In this document: positions 43,001 through 54,275 of the stretch, one piece after another | Position numbering within the stretch: position 1 is the stretch's first letter | Layout of the letters: each line of letters opens with the position of its first letter | NCBI GenBank assembly: GCA_963573305.1 | Contig: OY754337.1 | Span: forward strand, 82,349,094 to 82,413,093 | Direction of reading: 5' to 3' | DNA length: 64,000 nucleotides | DNA from: Pyrrhosoma nymphula | Lineage: Eukaryota; Arthropoda; Insecta; Odonata; Coenagrionidae | The notes under the pieces: generated by a model | Databases searched by the model: none | What the model saw: only the letters and a program-made list of their open reading frames with translations | What the model was told of the DNA's origin: nothing | Position numbers and translations under genes: made by a program

Positions 43001-43567
43001 GTGGGGCAGAATGACGAACCAAATCCGGTTCGAAGCCTGGAAGAGTTTTCAAGAACAATTCGCCGGGAACGCATAAAATTTTTCTTTTATTACTGAACCC
43101 TTCCGTGAGCAAAAATTAGTTTGTAACAAAAAACACGCGTTTTTCTTCAATCAGCGTAGCAAATTTAAATCAAGCGCGACTTGAGCACCCCTTCGTTTAG
43201 AAATGGAGCTTTGCTTCCTGAGATACATGTTCTTCGCCGCAATAAGTGAAGTCTCATTAATAATTCCTGTTTCAAAGCGATGGAACGCGGAGAAGACATC
43301 ACAATGGGAGTGTTCTTCCCCGCGGAACGCCCTCTAGGCGGTCAAGTGAGCGATGAATCGCGCGTTCCCATTCAACCCCATCTAACCCCGGCGGCAGTGG
43401 CCCATTCAAACGACGTGAGAAATGACTCCCGCTTTCACTGTGAGAGAGATAGACCCGGATGAAAGCAACCACTCGCTCGGAATCGCATCGATTCCCTCAG
43501 TCGGGGAAAAAATGAGGCACGTCCGCCCGTCCAAAGGCCTGCCTCTCCGAGCCGCGAGACATGAGCA
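43001..43567. other. Gene-free stretch
   Basis: The first 100 bases are probably Penelope-type tail. About 43260-43560 is GC-richer with no recognised exon. Confidence 0.4.
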
Positions 43568-43575
43568 CGACTAGC

Positions 43576-44364
43576 TAGGCATGGGCGGTAATCAAAAAAG
43601 TACCGGTATATTTTTTAGTATTAAAAAGCAATAATACTACTCGCCCGGTAGTAGGTACCGACGAAAATATACCAGCATACCGGTATTTATGTGATTCATT
43701 AAACATTTTAATTAATTACAAATTAACATACGTTTCACCATAATTTTACGTCATTTCGGCAATTTAGAATATCAGTCCAAAAAGATACACAGAAATTTCC
43801 AACCATCGACATTTCTAATGAACATTCATCGGGAATACACATTGGATATTCAGTAAATACATTTTATTTTAAGCTGTATGTTTGCGCTCGTAGCTTTTTG
43901 TTGGAATGATTTCAAATCACATGAAGAACGATCGGTATTGTTTTAATGATGTGGTCAGGTAAAATCCCCTGTTATAGTGATCAACCCTTGCGGTCACACT
44001 AACGTTAAGTCACACGAATAAATATTTGTATTTACACGGTTCAAAATCGTCAATTGTCTGGCGCTCGGCATTCGTCAAAATTTATACTTACCTATTCTGT
44101 CAATAATAATAACAAACATATCTTATCTTCAATAAAATGTAAATTTGAAAAAAGACAGACATATTACGAGAACAATAGAAAATAAGTGTAGTTAGTAAAT
44201 ATTCGTGGTTCCGTTAGTTGAAGCAAGATGGCAGCACTGTTTAAATACCGGTATATTTAGTACCGATACCGTCGGTAGTACCGATTTAAATACTGGTCGG
44301 TACTACTGGATTTAAAAAAAAAGTATCGGTGCTACCGAATACCGGTATTTTTTGCCCATCCCTA
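43576..44364. mobile_element. Non-autonomous hAT element with perfect 8-bp duplication
   Basis: A 789-bp element has ends TAGGCATGGGCGGTAATCAA and, at the right, the complement of TAGGGATGGGCAAAAAATAC. TACCGGTA-type palindromic words recur in both subterminal regions. CGACTAGC flanks it on both sides (43568-43575 and 44365-44372). TA-starting GGGCA ends with an 8-bp duplication are typical of a hAT subgroup. There is no transposase ORF. Confidence 0.9.
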
Positions 44365-44372
44365 CGACTAGC

Positions 44373-46233
44373 GTATCATTCTTCTGTCGCGCCTTCCAAA
44401 CCCGGAATTTTCAAATAAATATCACGCTCAGCTCTCTAGTAGTATCTGTACAGTGATAGCAAAACTTGATGGTAGTCGCCTGTGCAAAGCGTCACGTCAA
44501 AAAGGGGAGGGTGCACTTGGAAGAGATTGGTAGAGGAGGGGAGGGAGGAGTATAGGATACAAAGTCAAAACCAATTTCCGAAGGACCGATGATACAATAA
44601 CAAAACCATTTGTTTACCAAGCGATAACACAAAATTACATGAATGAAAGGAATTGACAAAATTATATTATAGTACTCACATGTAAATGAATAAACAAAAT
44701 TGTACTTAATACTCGTCCGTCCTAGTCCAGTCCCTTGCTGTCGGGGATTTCTTATAGCGAAGAAGCCGACCGGTAGTAGAACACTGAGGGTAATGCAGAC
44801 GTTCGAACACTTTGATCTGCGCACACGCATCATTCACGATGTGGCTGGTCTCGAGTTCGCGTAGCAACTGACTCCTCGTGGCCGACTCGGACGTCCGAAG
44901 TGATTTTACATTCGTCCAGTAAAAAGGGTACCTAGCAACTGTGACGCCCTCCTGTGGCAATCTACGAATGGCGCGATATTTAAACTATGCTAACAAAACG
45001 AGGAGAGCACGTGATGACAGCAATACTACCAACATAACTGCACTTAACCGCGCTAGCGTCAGCAGCACGCTACAAGACAATTTTTGCAATCCAAACAAAG
45101 TTGAATCAAAATACGCTGAAAGCGTTATACAATCGATCGGAGAAGCTTATCCCGACACGGCCAAACTTCACTACCGCACAATGGAGTGGGGAGGAGTACA
45201 CTTTTGCACGCTACGATTGCACTGAAAAGCAGCATACGTTGCTTGCGGTATTCACAATAGTACGAAAAAACAGATCTAGAGCTAGCATATTGAGTAAAAT
45301 TTATCCGCCGCGCCTGGCGGTGGCGTTCAGGGGCCTTGCTTGCTCAGAAATCGGACGCCACTTCTTTTTGTTCGAATTTTCTACATTCTAGTCCTAGTCC
45401 ACAGATAAACTTAAAAGTACACAACAGAGACCAGCGTTATTTTCTCTTTAAAAGTCCTTCACTTTATTAATAAATACAAGTATTACCTAAAGAAAGTGAA
45501 CTGTTTCATTGTAAAGTAAAATAGTGAGATGGACAATCTGCAAATCAAATTGTGAATATTGAAAAAGAAACTCTCCCATGATTGGCTGCCGTAGTTGTGC
45601 CGCGGCGGAAAAGTTACGTCTTTGATGGGGTCCCCTCATCGCCCGTTGACGACATTTCTAACATCCGGCCGTCGTAAAAACTGGCTCCGCTGCATCACAC
45701 ATCACCGAGCTTCGCCAAGGTCCGTTACCGTCACGTCACGAAACGTCAATCCTAATCCCGCCCTAAAGCAGACATATTCACGTAAAGCCTACGACCGTGT
45801 CGCCGACGTAGGCATACGCGACTTATTTCATTGCATTTTACTCTGTGATATTCATCTCCCCTTCATCAGCATCTCAGTGAAGTATTAATTACCTTCAATG
45901 GTTCGCGTGAGACCTTTGTGGAATTTCGAGTTCATTGCGAAATTAAATATAATTGCGCAAAGCTGGATTTAACTGAATTTTTTTAAATCGTGGCACGCGC
46001 CAAGTATTTTGGTACGTGTTTGTTAAAAGACCTGATGCCATTGAATAGTTCATATCTCTACCTAATACATGTCCCCCTCCACAAAAGTTTAAGTCAACCT
46101 TGAGCCCGTTGTTTCTTATCTAATCTTCCTTACCTAAGTCATCCTAATCGCTTATTCCTAAAACTTCCAGCCCCCATCTTTTCAGAAACATGATATAAAT
46201 ACGAACTCGCCGCAGGATAGAACTGTTATCCTC
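44373..46233. other. Gene-free stretch
   Basis: Several 80-110-codon frames on both strands (44492-45391, 45595-45888) show no recognised domain. Nothing else is visible. Confidence 0.45.
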
Positions 46234-46260
46234 TTGAACATGACACCAAAGTGTTGAAAC
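46234..46260 (+). ncRNA. Degenerate hammerhead-like motif
   Basis: TTGAACA (core changed at two positions), T, stem GACAC, loop CAAA, stem GTGTT, GAAACCGGTTGG. Stem II keeps five pairs and AACCGGTT is self-complementary. It is a probable Penelope-type relic. Confidence 0.45.
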
Positions 46261-46565
46261 CGGTTGGGGTTGTTACCAATAAATGTGTGTGTTAAGTTTA
46301 TTTAATTTCATGATGAAAGCATTTATTCTCAAGACATTTCTGCAAGCACTATATTACTAGTTCGGCTTAACAATGCACAGTTCCAAATGCGAGGCTCGTT
46401 GAGGAGTATCTCATCTTTCCAGCATCCTCACTTAAGGTAGTTTGAGCGATTAATCAATTCACCAAGAATCTGATGAATTTGACGCCATTTTAAAGAAAAA
46501 AAACTCCCATCTTTTTAATGATATCAAAATACGAACTTGCAAAAACTAGCGGTGTGTAGATTGTA

Positions 46566-47163
46566 CGAGGGCCGTTTTTTTTTCAACCTCCGATCACCCA
46601 GTATGGATGCCACTCGAGCGGCAGAAAGCGGGAATGCGCTGTAGGCAACTGGGCAACTCTCGCACTACACACTCCGCCATTTTCGACATCAAAGCGTCAG
46701 TTTGCGTTGCGCTACAACCACGTAAACATGGCCGCCATCTTTGATTCTCCCGCCAAGTGTGAATCGTTCTGATCCATAACAATGCTCGTCCACACACTGC
46801 TGATGCAACTCAACGGCTCCTCGAACAATTTCAATGGGACATTTTCGATCATCCGCCGTATAGTCCTGACCTAGCACCCAGTGACTTTCATCTTTTTCCT
46901 GAGCTGAAGACATGGCTAGGAGGGCAGCGCTTCCAAACCAATAAAGATCTTCAAAACAACGTCAATGCTCATTTGAATTCACTGGTGGCAACATTTTTTG
47001 AAGAGGGCATTGGAAAACTTGTTCATAGATATGATAAATGCCTCAATCTATTTGGTGAAAAGTAACCGTAAATGTACCAAACTTTTGCTAGTAAAATGAT
47101 TGTTTTACATGAAATTTTCTGTCTTTTATAGCCTATCGGAGGTTGAAAAAAATACGGCCCTCG
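46566..47163 (+). mobile_element. Mariner element, internally deleted
   Basis: A 598-bp element with TIRs of about 29 bases (CGAGGGCCG, T-rich run, CAACCTCCGAT and the complement) is flanked by TA on both sides (46564-46565 and 47164-47165), the mariner target. Only the 3' third of the transposase remains. It inserted into the TTAA element. Confidence 0.9.
46775..47065 (+). pseudogene. Mariner transposase, C-terminal fragment
   Basis: This is the C-terminal part of a DDE/D transposase of the mariner type. Ninety-six codons read HNNARPHTA, then an LLEQFQWDIFDHPPYSPDLA segment, PSDFHLFPELK (third catalytic Asp), RFQTNKDLQ, and end GIGKLVHRYDKCLNLFGEK at a stop (47063). The spacing between the H-x-NARPH position and PSD fits D34D. 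The Asp normally before NARPH is Asn here, so a catalytic residue is lost. The N-terminal DNA-binding part and first Asp are deleted. Upstream DNA to 46600 keeps no clear reading frame. Confidence 0.85.
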
Positions 47164-47726
47164 TATGTTTTCTCTACTATTTATAAAAATTAATCAATTA
47201 CTCACCGCAGTAATGTTTACAGAATCGCTAAAAAAACCTTCTATGGTGAAGGCGATTTCACCGTACAGTTCTCGCGAAATCTTACAGCCTTTAGATGCGT
47301 ACAACAGAGGGGGTGAATTGTGTGGGAGGGGTAAGGGAAAGGAACGGAGGGGAAAGTGAGCGCGTAGCAGGCAGAATGGCCAACATAGTGTCTCAGCGTA
47401 AAAATGTAATTCCGAGCCGTATTGGACAATTCGACTAGTCGTGGAGCGTGGAGCAGGTAGCCGACCCTTCCCCGCCGTACCTCCGTTCCGCGGCCGGGGC
47501 TGTGGAATGGAGGGTCTCACGCGGTGACTAACAGCTAGGCATTTTAATTACTTTAAATGCAATAAAATTTATTCAACATTAATTAAAAATTACAAATGAA
47601 TTCGTGATTCCGCTGAAAAGGTGAATAAATAAGATTAGATTAGATAGGTTGTAGGTGGAGTTCTTCCAAGGAGGACCTGAGGAACTTAGATATAATGGTC
47701 CATTGTGCCAACTACTATGTCTGTAA

Positions 47727-48089
47727 TCACCCATAGATTCCAGTCGCCCTGCTAAAGGCTAGCATGTCCTCTACGGGGATACCCCTGACTTTATCTAGTT
47801 CCAAAAATGGTGATCTCAGATGCCTGACTCTGGTCCTCATCAAAGCGGGACACTTGCAGAGTACGTGCGATGTTGTTTCGTCCTCTTCCTCGCACCATCT
47901 ACATTTTGCGGAGTCTGTAATTCTCGGGAGATGGAGATACCTCATGACTTGATAGTGTCCGGTGAGCAGTCCAACTATCGTCCGAAGCTGTCTTCTGTTT
48001 ACTAAAAGAAGCTTCCTTGCCAGTCCCGGTCTGGGTCCTCCTATCAGGAGCTTGGCTTGCCTAAGACCCTGTGCGTTCCGCCAGATCAT
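47727..48089 (-). pseudogene. LINE ORF2 C-terminal region
   Basis: A 120-codon open frame contains TIVGLLTGHYQVMRYLHLP, then CRWCEEEDETTSHVLCKCPA, a Cys/His cluster (C-x2-C-x8-H-x3-C spacing) typical of the C terminus of RNase H-bearing LINEs. The frame stops at 47727, about 85 bases before the element's 3' end. Confidence 0.85.
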
Positions 48090-48256
48090 AGATTGTTGAG
48101 CTAGGCTCCACTCTTTGATCTTTGAAATCCCTGAAGAGGGTGCGATTGGGATAAAAGGCTCTGGTCCAATTGGGTTGCCACTCGAGCCTTCCTTTGCCAG
48201 TTCGACCGTTATCTCGTTTCCGGTTATGCATGTGTGGCCAGGGACTCAGAAAAGTG

Positions 48257-48967
48257 CTACGTTGCTCTGTCTGCTGAGGGAATCGAGTGCTTCCCGGCAC
48301 TCCAGCAGCAGTCTTGATTTGCACCATGGAGAGCTTTTAAAGCTGCTTGGCTATCGGTGCATATGTGAATTGATCTGCCTCTACGACATAATTCCTTGGC
48401 AACAGGGGCACAGGTCAGCAAAGCGTAGACCTCTGCCTGGAAGACTGTAGCGTGCTCCCCCAAGGGGATTGAGAGCCTTTTGTCAGGTCGGCGGCAGTGA
48501 ATCTCTGCTCCTCCTTATTTCCTGGTGCCATCGGTGAACCAGACATATGCTCCGTTATCTTTACCTTCTTCCTTGACCCACCATTCCGTCGTTGGAAAGT
48601 TGGTTTTGAAGAGAGGCGGTGTTTTGTTGAACACGGCTGTCATGTCGTCTGTTCCCATTTCGCAAATGGGGTTCAACTCCCTGAGCTCCGTCCATAGTTG
48701 TCTACGACCGGAGAGGCTCCTCCTGTCACTCCATTGTCCCTGTCTCTTGAGACGACAGGCCGCCATCCTAGCTTTAGTTTCGACTTCCGCATAAAGTGGT
48801 GCAAGACTCAGTAGGGTTTCAAGGGCCAGCGTGGGGGTCGTCCTCATGGCTCCCGTGATGCCCATACAGGCCATTCTTTGGAGGTGGTTGAGTTTATTCC
48901 TTGCAGTGATCTGCCTGGTCTTCTTCCTCCAGAAAATTGAGCAGTGTAGAAAGCTAGGCTTTACCAC
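48257..48967 (-). pseudogene. LINE RT thumb and RNase H domain
   Basis: Frame 48967-48515 contains RNKLNHLQRMACMGITGAM, LALETLLSLAPL and ends FTDGTRK, the first RNase H Asp motif. Frame 48463-48257 continues with EHATVFQAEVYALL (the Glu) and SIHICTDSQAALKAL (the second Asp). RNase H degrades the RNA of RNA-DNA hybrids during retrotransposition. The domain distinguishes this element from the CR1/Jockey-type LINE at 5.7 kb. A frameshift splits it. Confidence 0.85.
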
Positions 48968-49771
48968 TGCAGTATAAATCTATTTGATCACCTTTGGCTG
49001 AAGTCACCAGGTTTTGCCGAGAGCCCTCCTGCAGGTCCATAGGGAGGCGCATGCTTTCTTGATTTTAACCTCAAGACGCTCTCCCCAGTTGAGATTGGTG
49101 TCCAAAAGGATTCCAAGGTACTTGACCGTCCGGGATGGCAGTAAAATCCTTCCTTGTCGTGAAGGGGGCTAAAAAAACCATCTCTCTACCTCTTATTGGC
49201 AAACAATATGAGCTTAGTCTTCTCGGGGTTCACCGTAAACCGTGTTTCGTTGCACCAACCCATCGTACTGTCTAGGGCTTTTTACGTGAGTCCGGAGACG
49301 GTGTCAAGGTATTTTCCGGTGATGAGGATCGCCACATCATCTGCATACCCTTGAGTGTAGGCTCCAGTCTTGTTTAGCCTTGTGATGAGCTCATCGATGA
49401 CCAGATTCCACAAGGGTGGAGATAGTACCCCTCCCTGTGGGCATCCTCTGGCCATGGCCACTTACACGTGCTGTCCCTTAGGACAACCTTGACAGTTATT
49501 TCTTCCAATATGTGTCTGATCCAACTCACAATATGTAAGTGAACCCCATGTCTCCTGGATGCAAGGCAGATTTGGTCGAAGGATGCATTGTTGAAGGCTC
49601 CTTCTATGTCGAGAAAAGTCCCTAATCAATACATCCCATGTTCCAGTACTCCTTCTATCCTAGAAACTAGGTTGTGGAGCGCTGTCTCGACTGACTTTCC
49701 TTTTTGATAGGCATGTTGAAACGGGTGTAGGGGATGGTCCTTTAACGGTCCCTCTCATATGTATCTGTCCA
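48968..49771 (-). pseudogene. LINE reverse transcriptase core, degraded
   Basis: No single frame is open, but the catalytic GYADDVAILI box is clear (49350-49321). Upstream are QKGKSVETALHNLV and DIEGAFNNASFDQI-like pieces, and downstream NPEKTKLILFA and TVNPEKTK. Several stop codons and frame changes separate them. The enzyme cannot be made from this copy. Confidence 0.8.
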
Positions 49772-50464
49772 CTATTTTCTACAATGCTTTGAGCGTAAAG
49801 GACATGAGGTTGATACCTCTGAAGGAGTCAACCTTGATATAGTCTGTCTTTCCTGGTTTGGGGATAAAGACAACTTTGGTGATCCTCCATGTTTTGGTAC
49901 ATATCCATACGCCAGGCAGGAGCGAAAATAACCGACAATCGGTAGCAGTATTAGTCCCTGTCTCTCTTGCAGAGGTCCCGGGAAGATACCATCTTCTCCA
50001 GCGGACTTATATGGGCTGAAGCTTGTAATCGCCCATCTAGTGGCATGATACGTTACGATGCTGGAGGCCAGTCTCCATTCGGTCCAAGCTGGACGGATGG
50101 GAGACCTCCTGTGATGCATCTCCTCACCCTCCAAGAAGCCTGGAAAGTGTGTCTCCAGCATAAGCTTTAATTCTTCCTTATCAGATGTCGTGAAGTCATC
50201 CGAGGGAAGCAAAAGAGCTCCCACCCCTGCTCCTGGGTCTTTTGAAATAACTTTGTGGAATCTTGCGAGTTGTGAGATGGCCTCCATGTTTCCACAGAAG
50301 GCCTTCCAAGATTCTCGTTTGGAACGTTTAATTGTCGTTTTGTACCTACGCTGGGCAGCTTTGAAGTTGTCCCTGTTCTTAGGCATTGTGGTCCTCTTTG
50401 CTTTATTAAAGAGTGTCCTGGTCTCCTTACGAAGGTTCTGCAACTCAGTGCCCCACCAGGGCAA
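49772..50464 (-). pseudogene. LINE linker and start of reverse transcriptase
   Basis: The frame starts with WWGTELQNLRKETRTLFNKA, the basic linker common before RT in I/Jockey-group elements. It continues to KSAGEDGIFPG, the PGxDGI motif at the start of the RT. In another frame, 49875-49795 reads VFIPKPGKTDYIKVDSFRGI and onward (RT motif 1). A TAG replaces the expected Glu codon after LKAL. A frameshift therefore lies between these two segments. Confidence 0.8.
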
Positions 50465-50506
50465 CTCACATCCCTCCTTCCTGGTTTTTATAGGGCAGTT
50501 TGCTTT

Positions 50507-51060
50507 TTAGGATGAGATTATGCTCTCCTGTAGGTACTCCACAGCAGCGTCTATCTCATCTACTTTCCTGAATTTGCATTTGGGTGCCTGCGATACTAGT
50601 CCTCCAAGCAATTCTCTATACTTTCTCCAGTCAGTAGACCTGGGATTCCTGTATGTGATTGTCCTATCGCTAACCTTTAGTAGAGTGAAAAGTATATGTC
50701 GGTGGTCAGACAAAGTGACTTTGCCCGACACTCTCCATTCTTTAATGCAATCCACCATCCAGTTGGTGCAAAGCGTAAAATCTAGCACTTCTTCCCTTAT
50801 GCTGTTAGATAACGTGGGCCGAGCACCCCTATTGAGTATATGCATTTTTGTCGACATTAGATACTCCATCATAGCCTTCCCTCTATCGTTCGTGAAGCTG
50901 CTACCCCACAATGTATGGTATGAGTTTGCATCACATCCGAGAAGGAGTTCCCAATTATTGGCTCTACAATAGCTTACCAATCTCTCCAGATCCAGAAAAT
51001 GTGAATAAGTAGACACCAAACTTCGCGCAATTCCGTTGATTTTCAGTAACGTTGCTAAAA
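50507..51060 (-). pseudogene. LINE APE-type endonuclease, C-terminal part
   Basis: The endonuclease nicks target DNA to start cDNA synthesis. The visible motifs are NNWELLLGCDANSYHTLWGS (the GDxN-type metal-binding motif), NDRGKAMMEYL, EEVLDFTLCT (the LDxxL motif) and LSDHRHILF (the catalytic SDH motif) in that order. The N-terminal part of the domain is missing, so the element is truncated near 51060. The open frame ends shortly after, in the linker. Confidence 0.85.
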
Positions 51061-51762
51061 TTTCAGCCGCGTGAAATTCTATAATCAAGATTTAAGACAT
51101 ACAACATAAAGTTACGAAATAACAATGCATTCTATATTCTTGTTTTACTTAGCTAATGCAATGAATGGAATCGGACTTTGAATACCACTAGCTAAAATTT
51201 CAGTCACTGAAATAAGAAAAGAAAAATTATTTGAAGAGGTAATTTCATAAAGTGGCACTATGTAGATGTATATTCGATGTATAAATGGAACATTGAGAAC
51301 AAAAAAGAGTGGTAATATAAGAATATATATTCTCGAGAGACAGAGAGAACATATACATTTTATGCTAAAATAAATTGGATAATTTCCGTAATTTATTCAA
51401 AAAAGAGAATCGCAAGAAATACGAATGTGATAATTGTTTTAGTATAATACTGTTGAGAAAAGTCAGTACTATACGTCCACTTCCGAGTCATCGACCTGAG
51501 AACCCCAGGCCGTGACCCCCTGGCGCTCGCTCAGGTGCAAAGGGACGACGCTCACTCCATAACCCATTGCGGCGAATTACGAATAGAAATGTATTTAAGG
51601 CACATGACATATTTCAAGGTTGGCAAGGAAAGTCGTAAACATTAGCCCACCTGCGCTACCCTTCCATCCGCGGCAACCGGTTTTTAGAAAATAGACCCTT
51701 CCAGTCCCAAAATCGTCTAGTACGCAACGCCGTAAGCTTTCGCGAGGACTGTACGGCGTGAA

Positions 51763-54060
51763 ATAATGAGTCAAATTAGAGAATTATGTGATTATATTTA
51801 TTTAATTACTGAAAACTTTTGTCATATATTACTATATGTTTACGCTAATAATATTACAATATTTACTTCACACTTCTTACAGACGCTGAAATTAAATGAA
51901 TAAAATTCTAATATGGTCTCTATTATGACTAGGGAACTATTTCGCTTAAACTACCTTAATCCCTCAATAGGCACGCCCTCCACCCTCCTGGCCCCCTTCG
52001 ACCGGGACGTGGAAAAGAGCTGTGGCCAGCTCGACGACCGGAGAGTAGGCAGGGTCCTCCAATTCGCCCCCCCCCCCCCCCCCACCTCCTCTGGGGGACG
52101 TGGAGAGATATGTCTAGGGGCGGAAGGGTGGAGGGAGGGCGGTTGAGGGTTTGGCGAGAAGGGACGAGAAAGTTTAACGCCCGAGGGTTTAGGAAGGGTA
52201 AGGGGTACACTACCCGTTCTATATCCACACACACAGACCCCAGAGAGTCTCTCTTTCCCTGGCCACACCCTGTCTGCCTGCGGGGAACCGCTCTTCATCT
52301 CGCCCGCCATCCTAAGGACGCATAAAGGGCGGTTTGGACCGACTAAGAGGGAAGAGAATTACATGCGCCGGGTGAATTTTGAGCTGGCTGAGGCCGAATC
52401 ACGTGTAGATGAACTTCATGCTTAAAATCTTCTATGCTGACGTCTTCCACTTTGGTGTGATATAGGAGACTTTATAAACTATAATCCAAAGAACTGGATG
52501 CGTTGATACAGTTATGTTACCATTTGGCGGAACGCTGTCACTCTTGCAAAAACGGGGAATAAAAATATCCCGTCTACACATCAGCTTACAAATGACTAAG
52601 CTTTAAAAAGATACACCTTTTTCTGTAGCAACTAAATAAGCTGAAATGAACGTTTCCATGTTTGAAACAAGTAAACAACGGGTTTACTCTCCAGCAAGCA
52701 AACTATATCACTTGGCTTTTTTCGCAGATTTAAAAAATGAAATCCTTGTAAGGTATTGTTATGATAAAATAAACCTGTTTCAGAAATAGTTTACGACAAA
52801 TGTACCTTAAAATCAAAACGTAAAGCCCTGGAATGCTTATTAAGGAATAATGTTCTTTCCCTTGATGTGTATCTCATTAAATTCCGCCGATTCTTTCCAG
52901 TGGAATAGCGCCTACAAGCTACAACTTGGAATTAACTCGAGGTGCACTATTGCGTCGTGTTCATGTTCATCATAAGTTCTCATTTATATTACCATGATGT
53001 ATTCAGTTTTGAAAATGACGTATGTATAACATCAAAAGCAGTAGAGGTTAAAAAAAAAGAAGACTGGAATATTACGAAGCATTTACTTTGCCAATGTGTC
53101 TCAATTTCACCGAGTAAATTTGCCGGCTATTACTTTAACACGTTCTCTGATGAAGATACCAGTGAATGAGCGACGTGTAATTTAGGTACACAGGTCTGTG
53201 ATGTTAAGTCTTATAAGTGCATCCATTAAACTGGTTCCTCTTATCTGATCGCGTGGCTAAATGACGTGGAAATAATGCGAGACAGTTTATCTTTTTTTGC
53301 CGTGGGCAAGGAGACAGATCGGAGAGATAGTCATAATTTCCGCAGAAATTATTAAGAGGAGATAAATCATCATCAATATTCATCAATCTTCGCATTTTTT
53401 TGACGTAGACTAACTCTCTCTATCCTAAAATCTTCCAAGGGTTAATTATTTTTTAGGGTCTTTCGGATGTCACTGCGATAGAAAAGAATATATGTATTCT
53501 ATGCCAACGATACCATAAAGCTGGGATAACAAATGTTATACTCTGTATTCATTATCCCACCAAGGATATGAGGGAGACATTCCATCCATAAAATAGATGG
53601 CTGCGCTACAAAGCTACGCTCTCTACGTACACAATGTTACAAGTAGAGTCTACAAAGGACTTATTGGTGAGCATACGTAAATTTGTTTGAAGAAAAAGGT
53701 TAATATTTTCTATTTTTTAAACAAAAACAGCAACTAAGGCCTTTACATTGGTTCAATTAACAAATTACAAGCGCAATCATTAAAATCCTAAAACAATAAA
53801 AAAACGTAGAAAGTAAAAGTAACACTGACGAAAAGTAAGAAAGGTTGGATTTTTTTCAGTGTTATTTCAAGTGTTTCAAACATCACACGAAGTTATATGC
53901 CAAAGAGAAAACAACAAGGGAACGGTACAGAAATGCGGCAGATATGCGATAGAATTAGGATCATTTGGATCTATGAAAAGAATTGGGTAGTACATGTGTA
54001 ATAGGGTTCGCATTATGTGAGGTAATGGTTAGGTTGCGGAGTGATAAGGTGGAGAGGAAA
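51763..54060. other. Right arm of the TTAA element, then gene-free DNA
   Basis: After 51959, 51960-52330 is GC-rich with a C17 run (52067-52083) and overlapping frames that look like chance. From 52331 on it is AT-rich with no recognised feature. Confidence 0.4.
52067..52083. repeat. C17 homopolymer
   Basis: Seventeen consecutive C, within a GC-rich patch. Length may be affected by assembly error. Confidence 0.85.
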
Positions 54061-54135
54061 TCTAAATCTACATAATACCCAGCAAGCAGCCACAAGGGTG
54101 TGTGGTAGGGGGTGAGCTAACGCGTACCACACCCC
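54061..54135 (-). mobile_element. 3' end of (GTAGAT)n LINE, minus strand
   Basis: Reading on the minus strand, CTCACCCCCTACCACACACCC, then GGCTGCTTGCTGGGTATTAT and GTAGATTTAGATTT match the tails at 6.7, 38.2 and 39.7 kb. Confidence 0.7.
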
Positions 54136-54275
54136 ATACCCTAATAAGGTTAATTAAGTCATGATTATTATTCTATTAAAAATAAACTACACATTCTTAA
54201 CAGGAGGTGACATTTCACCAACATGCACTACACTATACGTATGATACAGAAACTATTTATATTAATTCGCAATGG

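Larger units (their letters stand above)
47640..51060 (-). mobile_element. RNase H-bearing LINE (I/LOA/R1 group), 5'-truncated
   Basis: A 3.4-kb non-LTR element on the minus strand, with, in order, the second half of an APE-type endonuclease (about 51060-50507), a linker, RT (about 49880-48700), RNase H (about 48540-48250) and a C-terminal CCHC-like region (48089-47727). The 3' end is at about 47640 with a TCTAA-type repeat tail. Multiple stops and frameshifts make it dead. Its last 55 bases or so resemble the 3' end of the 5S SINE at 40.6 kb. Confidence 0.85.
47258..51762. mobile_element. Inner inverted-repeat element carrying a LINE
   Basis: Left end (47258-47302) TCACCGTACAGTTCTCGCG and right end (51719-51761) CGCGAGGACTGTACGGCGTGA are inverted repeats over about 28 bases, with GTAAG/CTTAC and a TACGCA/TGCGTA word continuing inward. 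They interrupt the TTAA element. The 4.5-kb interior is mostly the LINE at 47640-51060. CAC-starting ends recall CACTA-like or Chapaev-like elements, but no transposase is seen and no duplication is clear. Confidence 0.55.
46432..51959. mobile_element. TTAA-flanked TIR element, copy C, interrupted twice
   Basis: The left end TTAA-GGTAGTTTGAGCGA (46432 on) and right end CGCTTAAACTACC-TTAA (to 51959) belong to the 1273-1840 family. Family interior is present at 46450-46563, 47166-47257 and 51763-51950. A mariner (46566-47163) interrupts the first part. A 4.5-kb inverted-repeat element (47258-51762) carrying a LINE interrupts the second. Removing both leaves a copy of about 450-500 bp, like copies A and B. 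Confidence 0.75.

Noticed and set aside
44492..45391. Cluster of 84-113-codon frames
   Set aside because: They overlap on opposite strands and lack any recognisable domain or codon bias.
48525..48794. Plus-strand frames across 47.7-51 kb
   Set aside because: They are antisense shadows of the minus-strand LINE.
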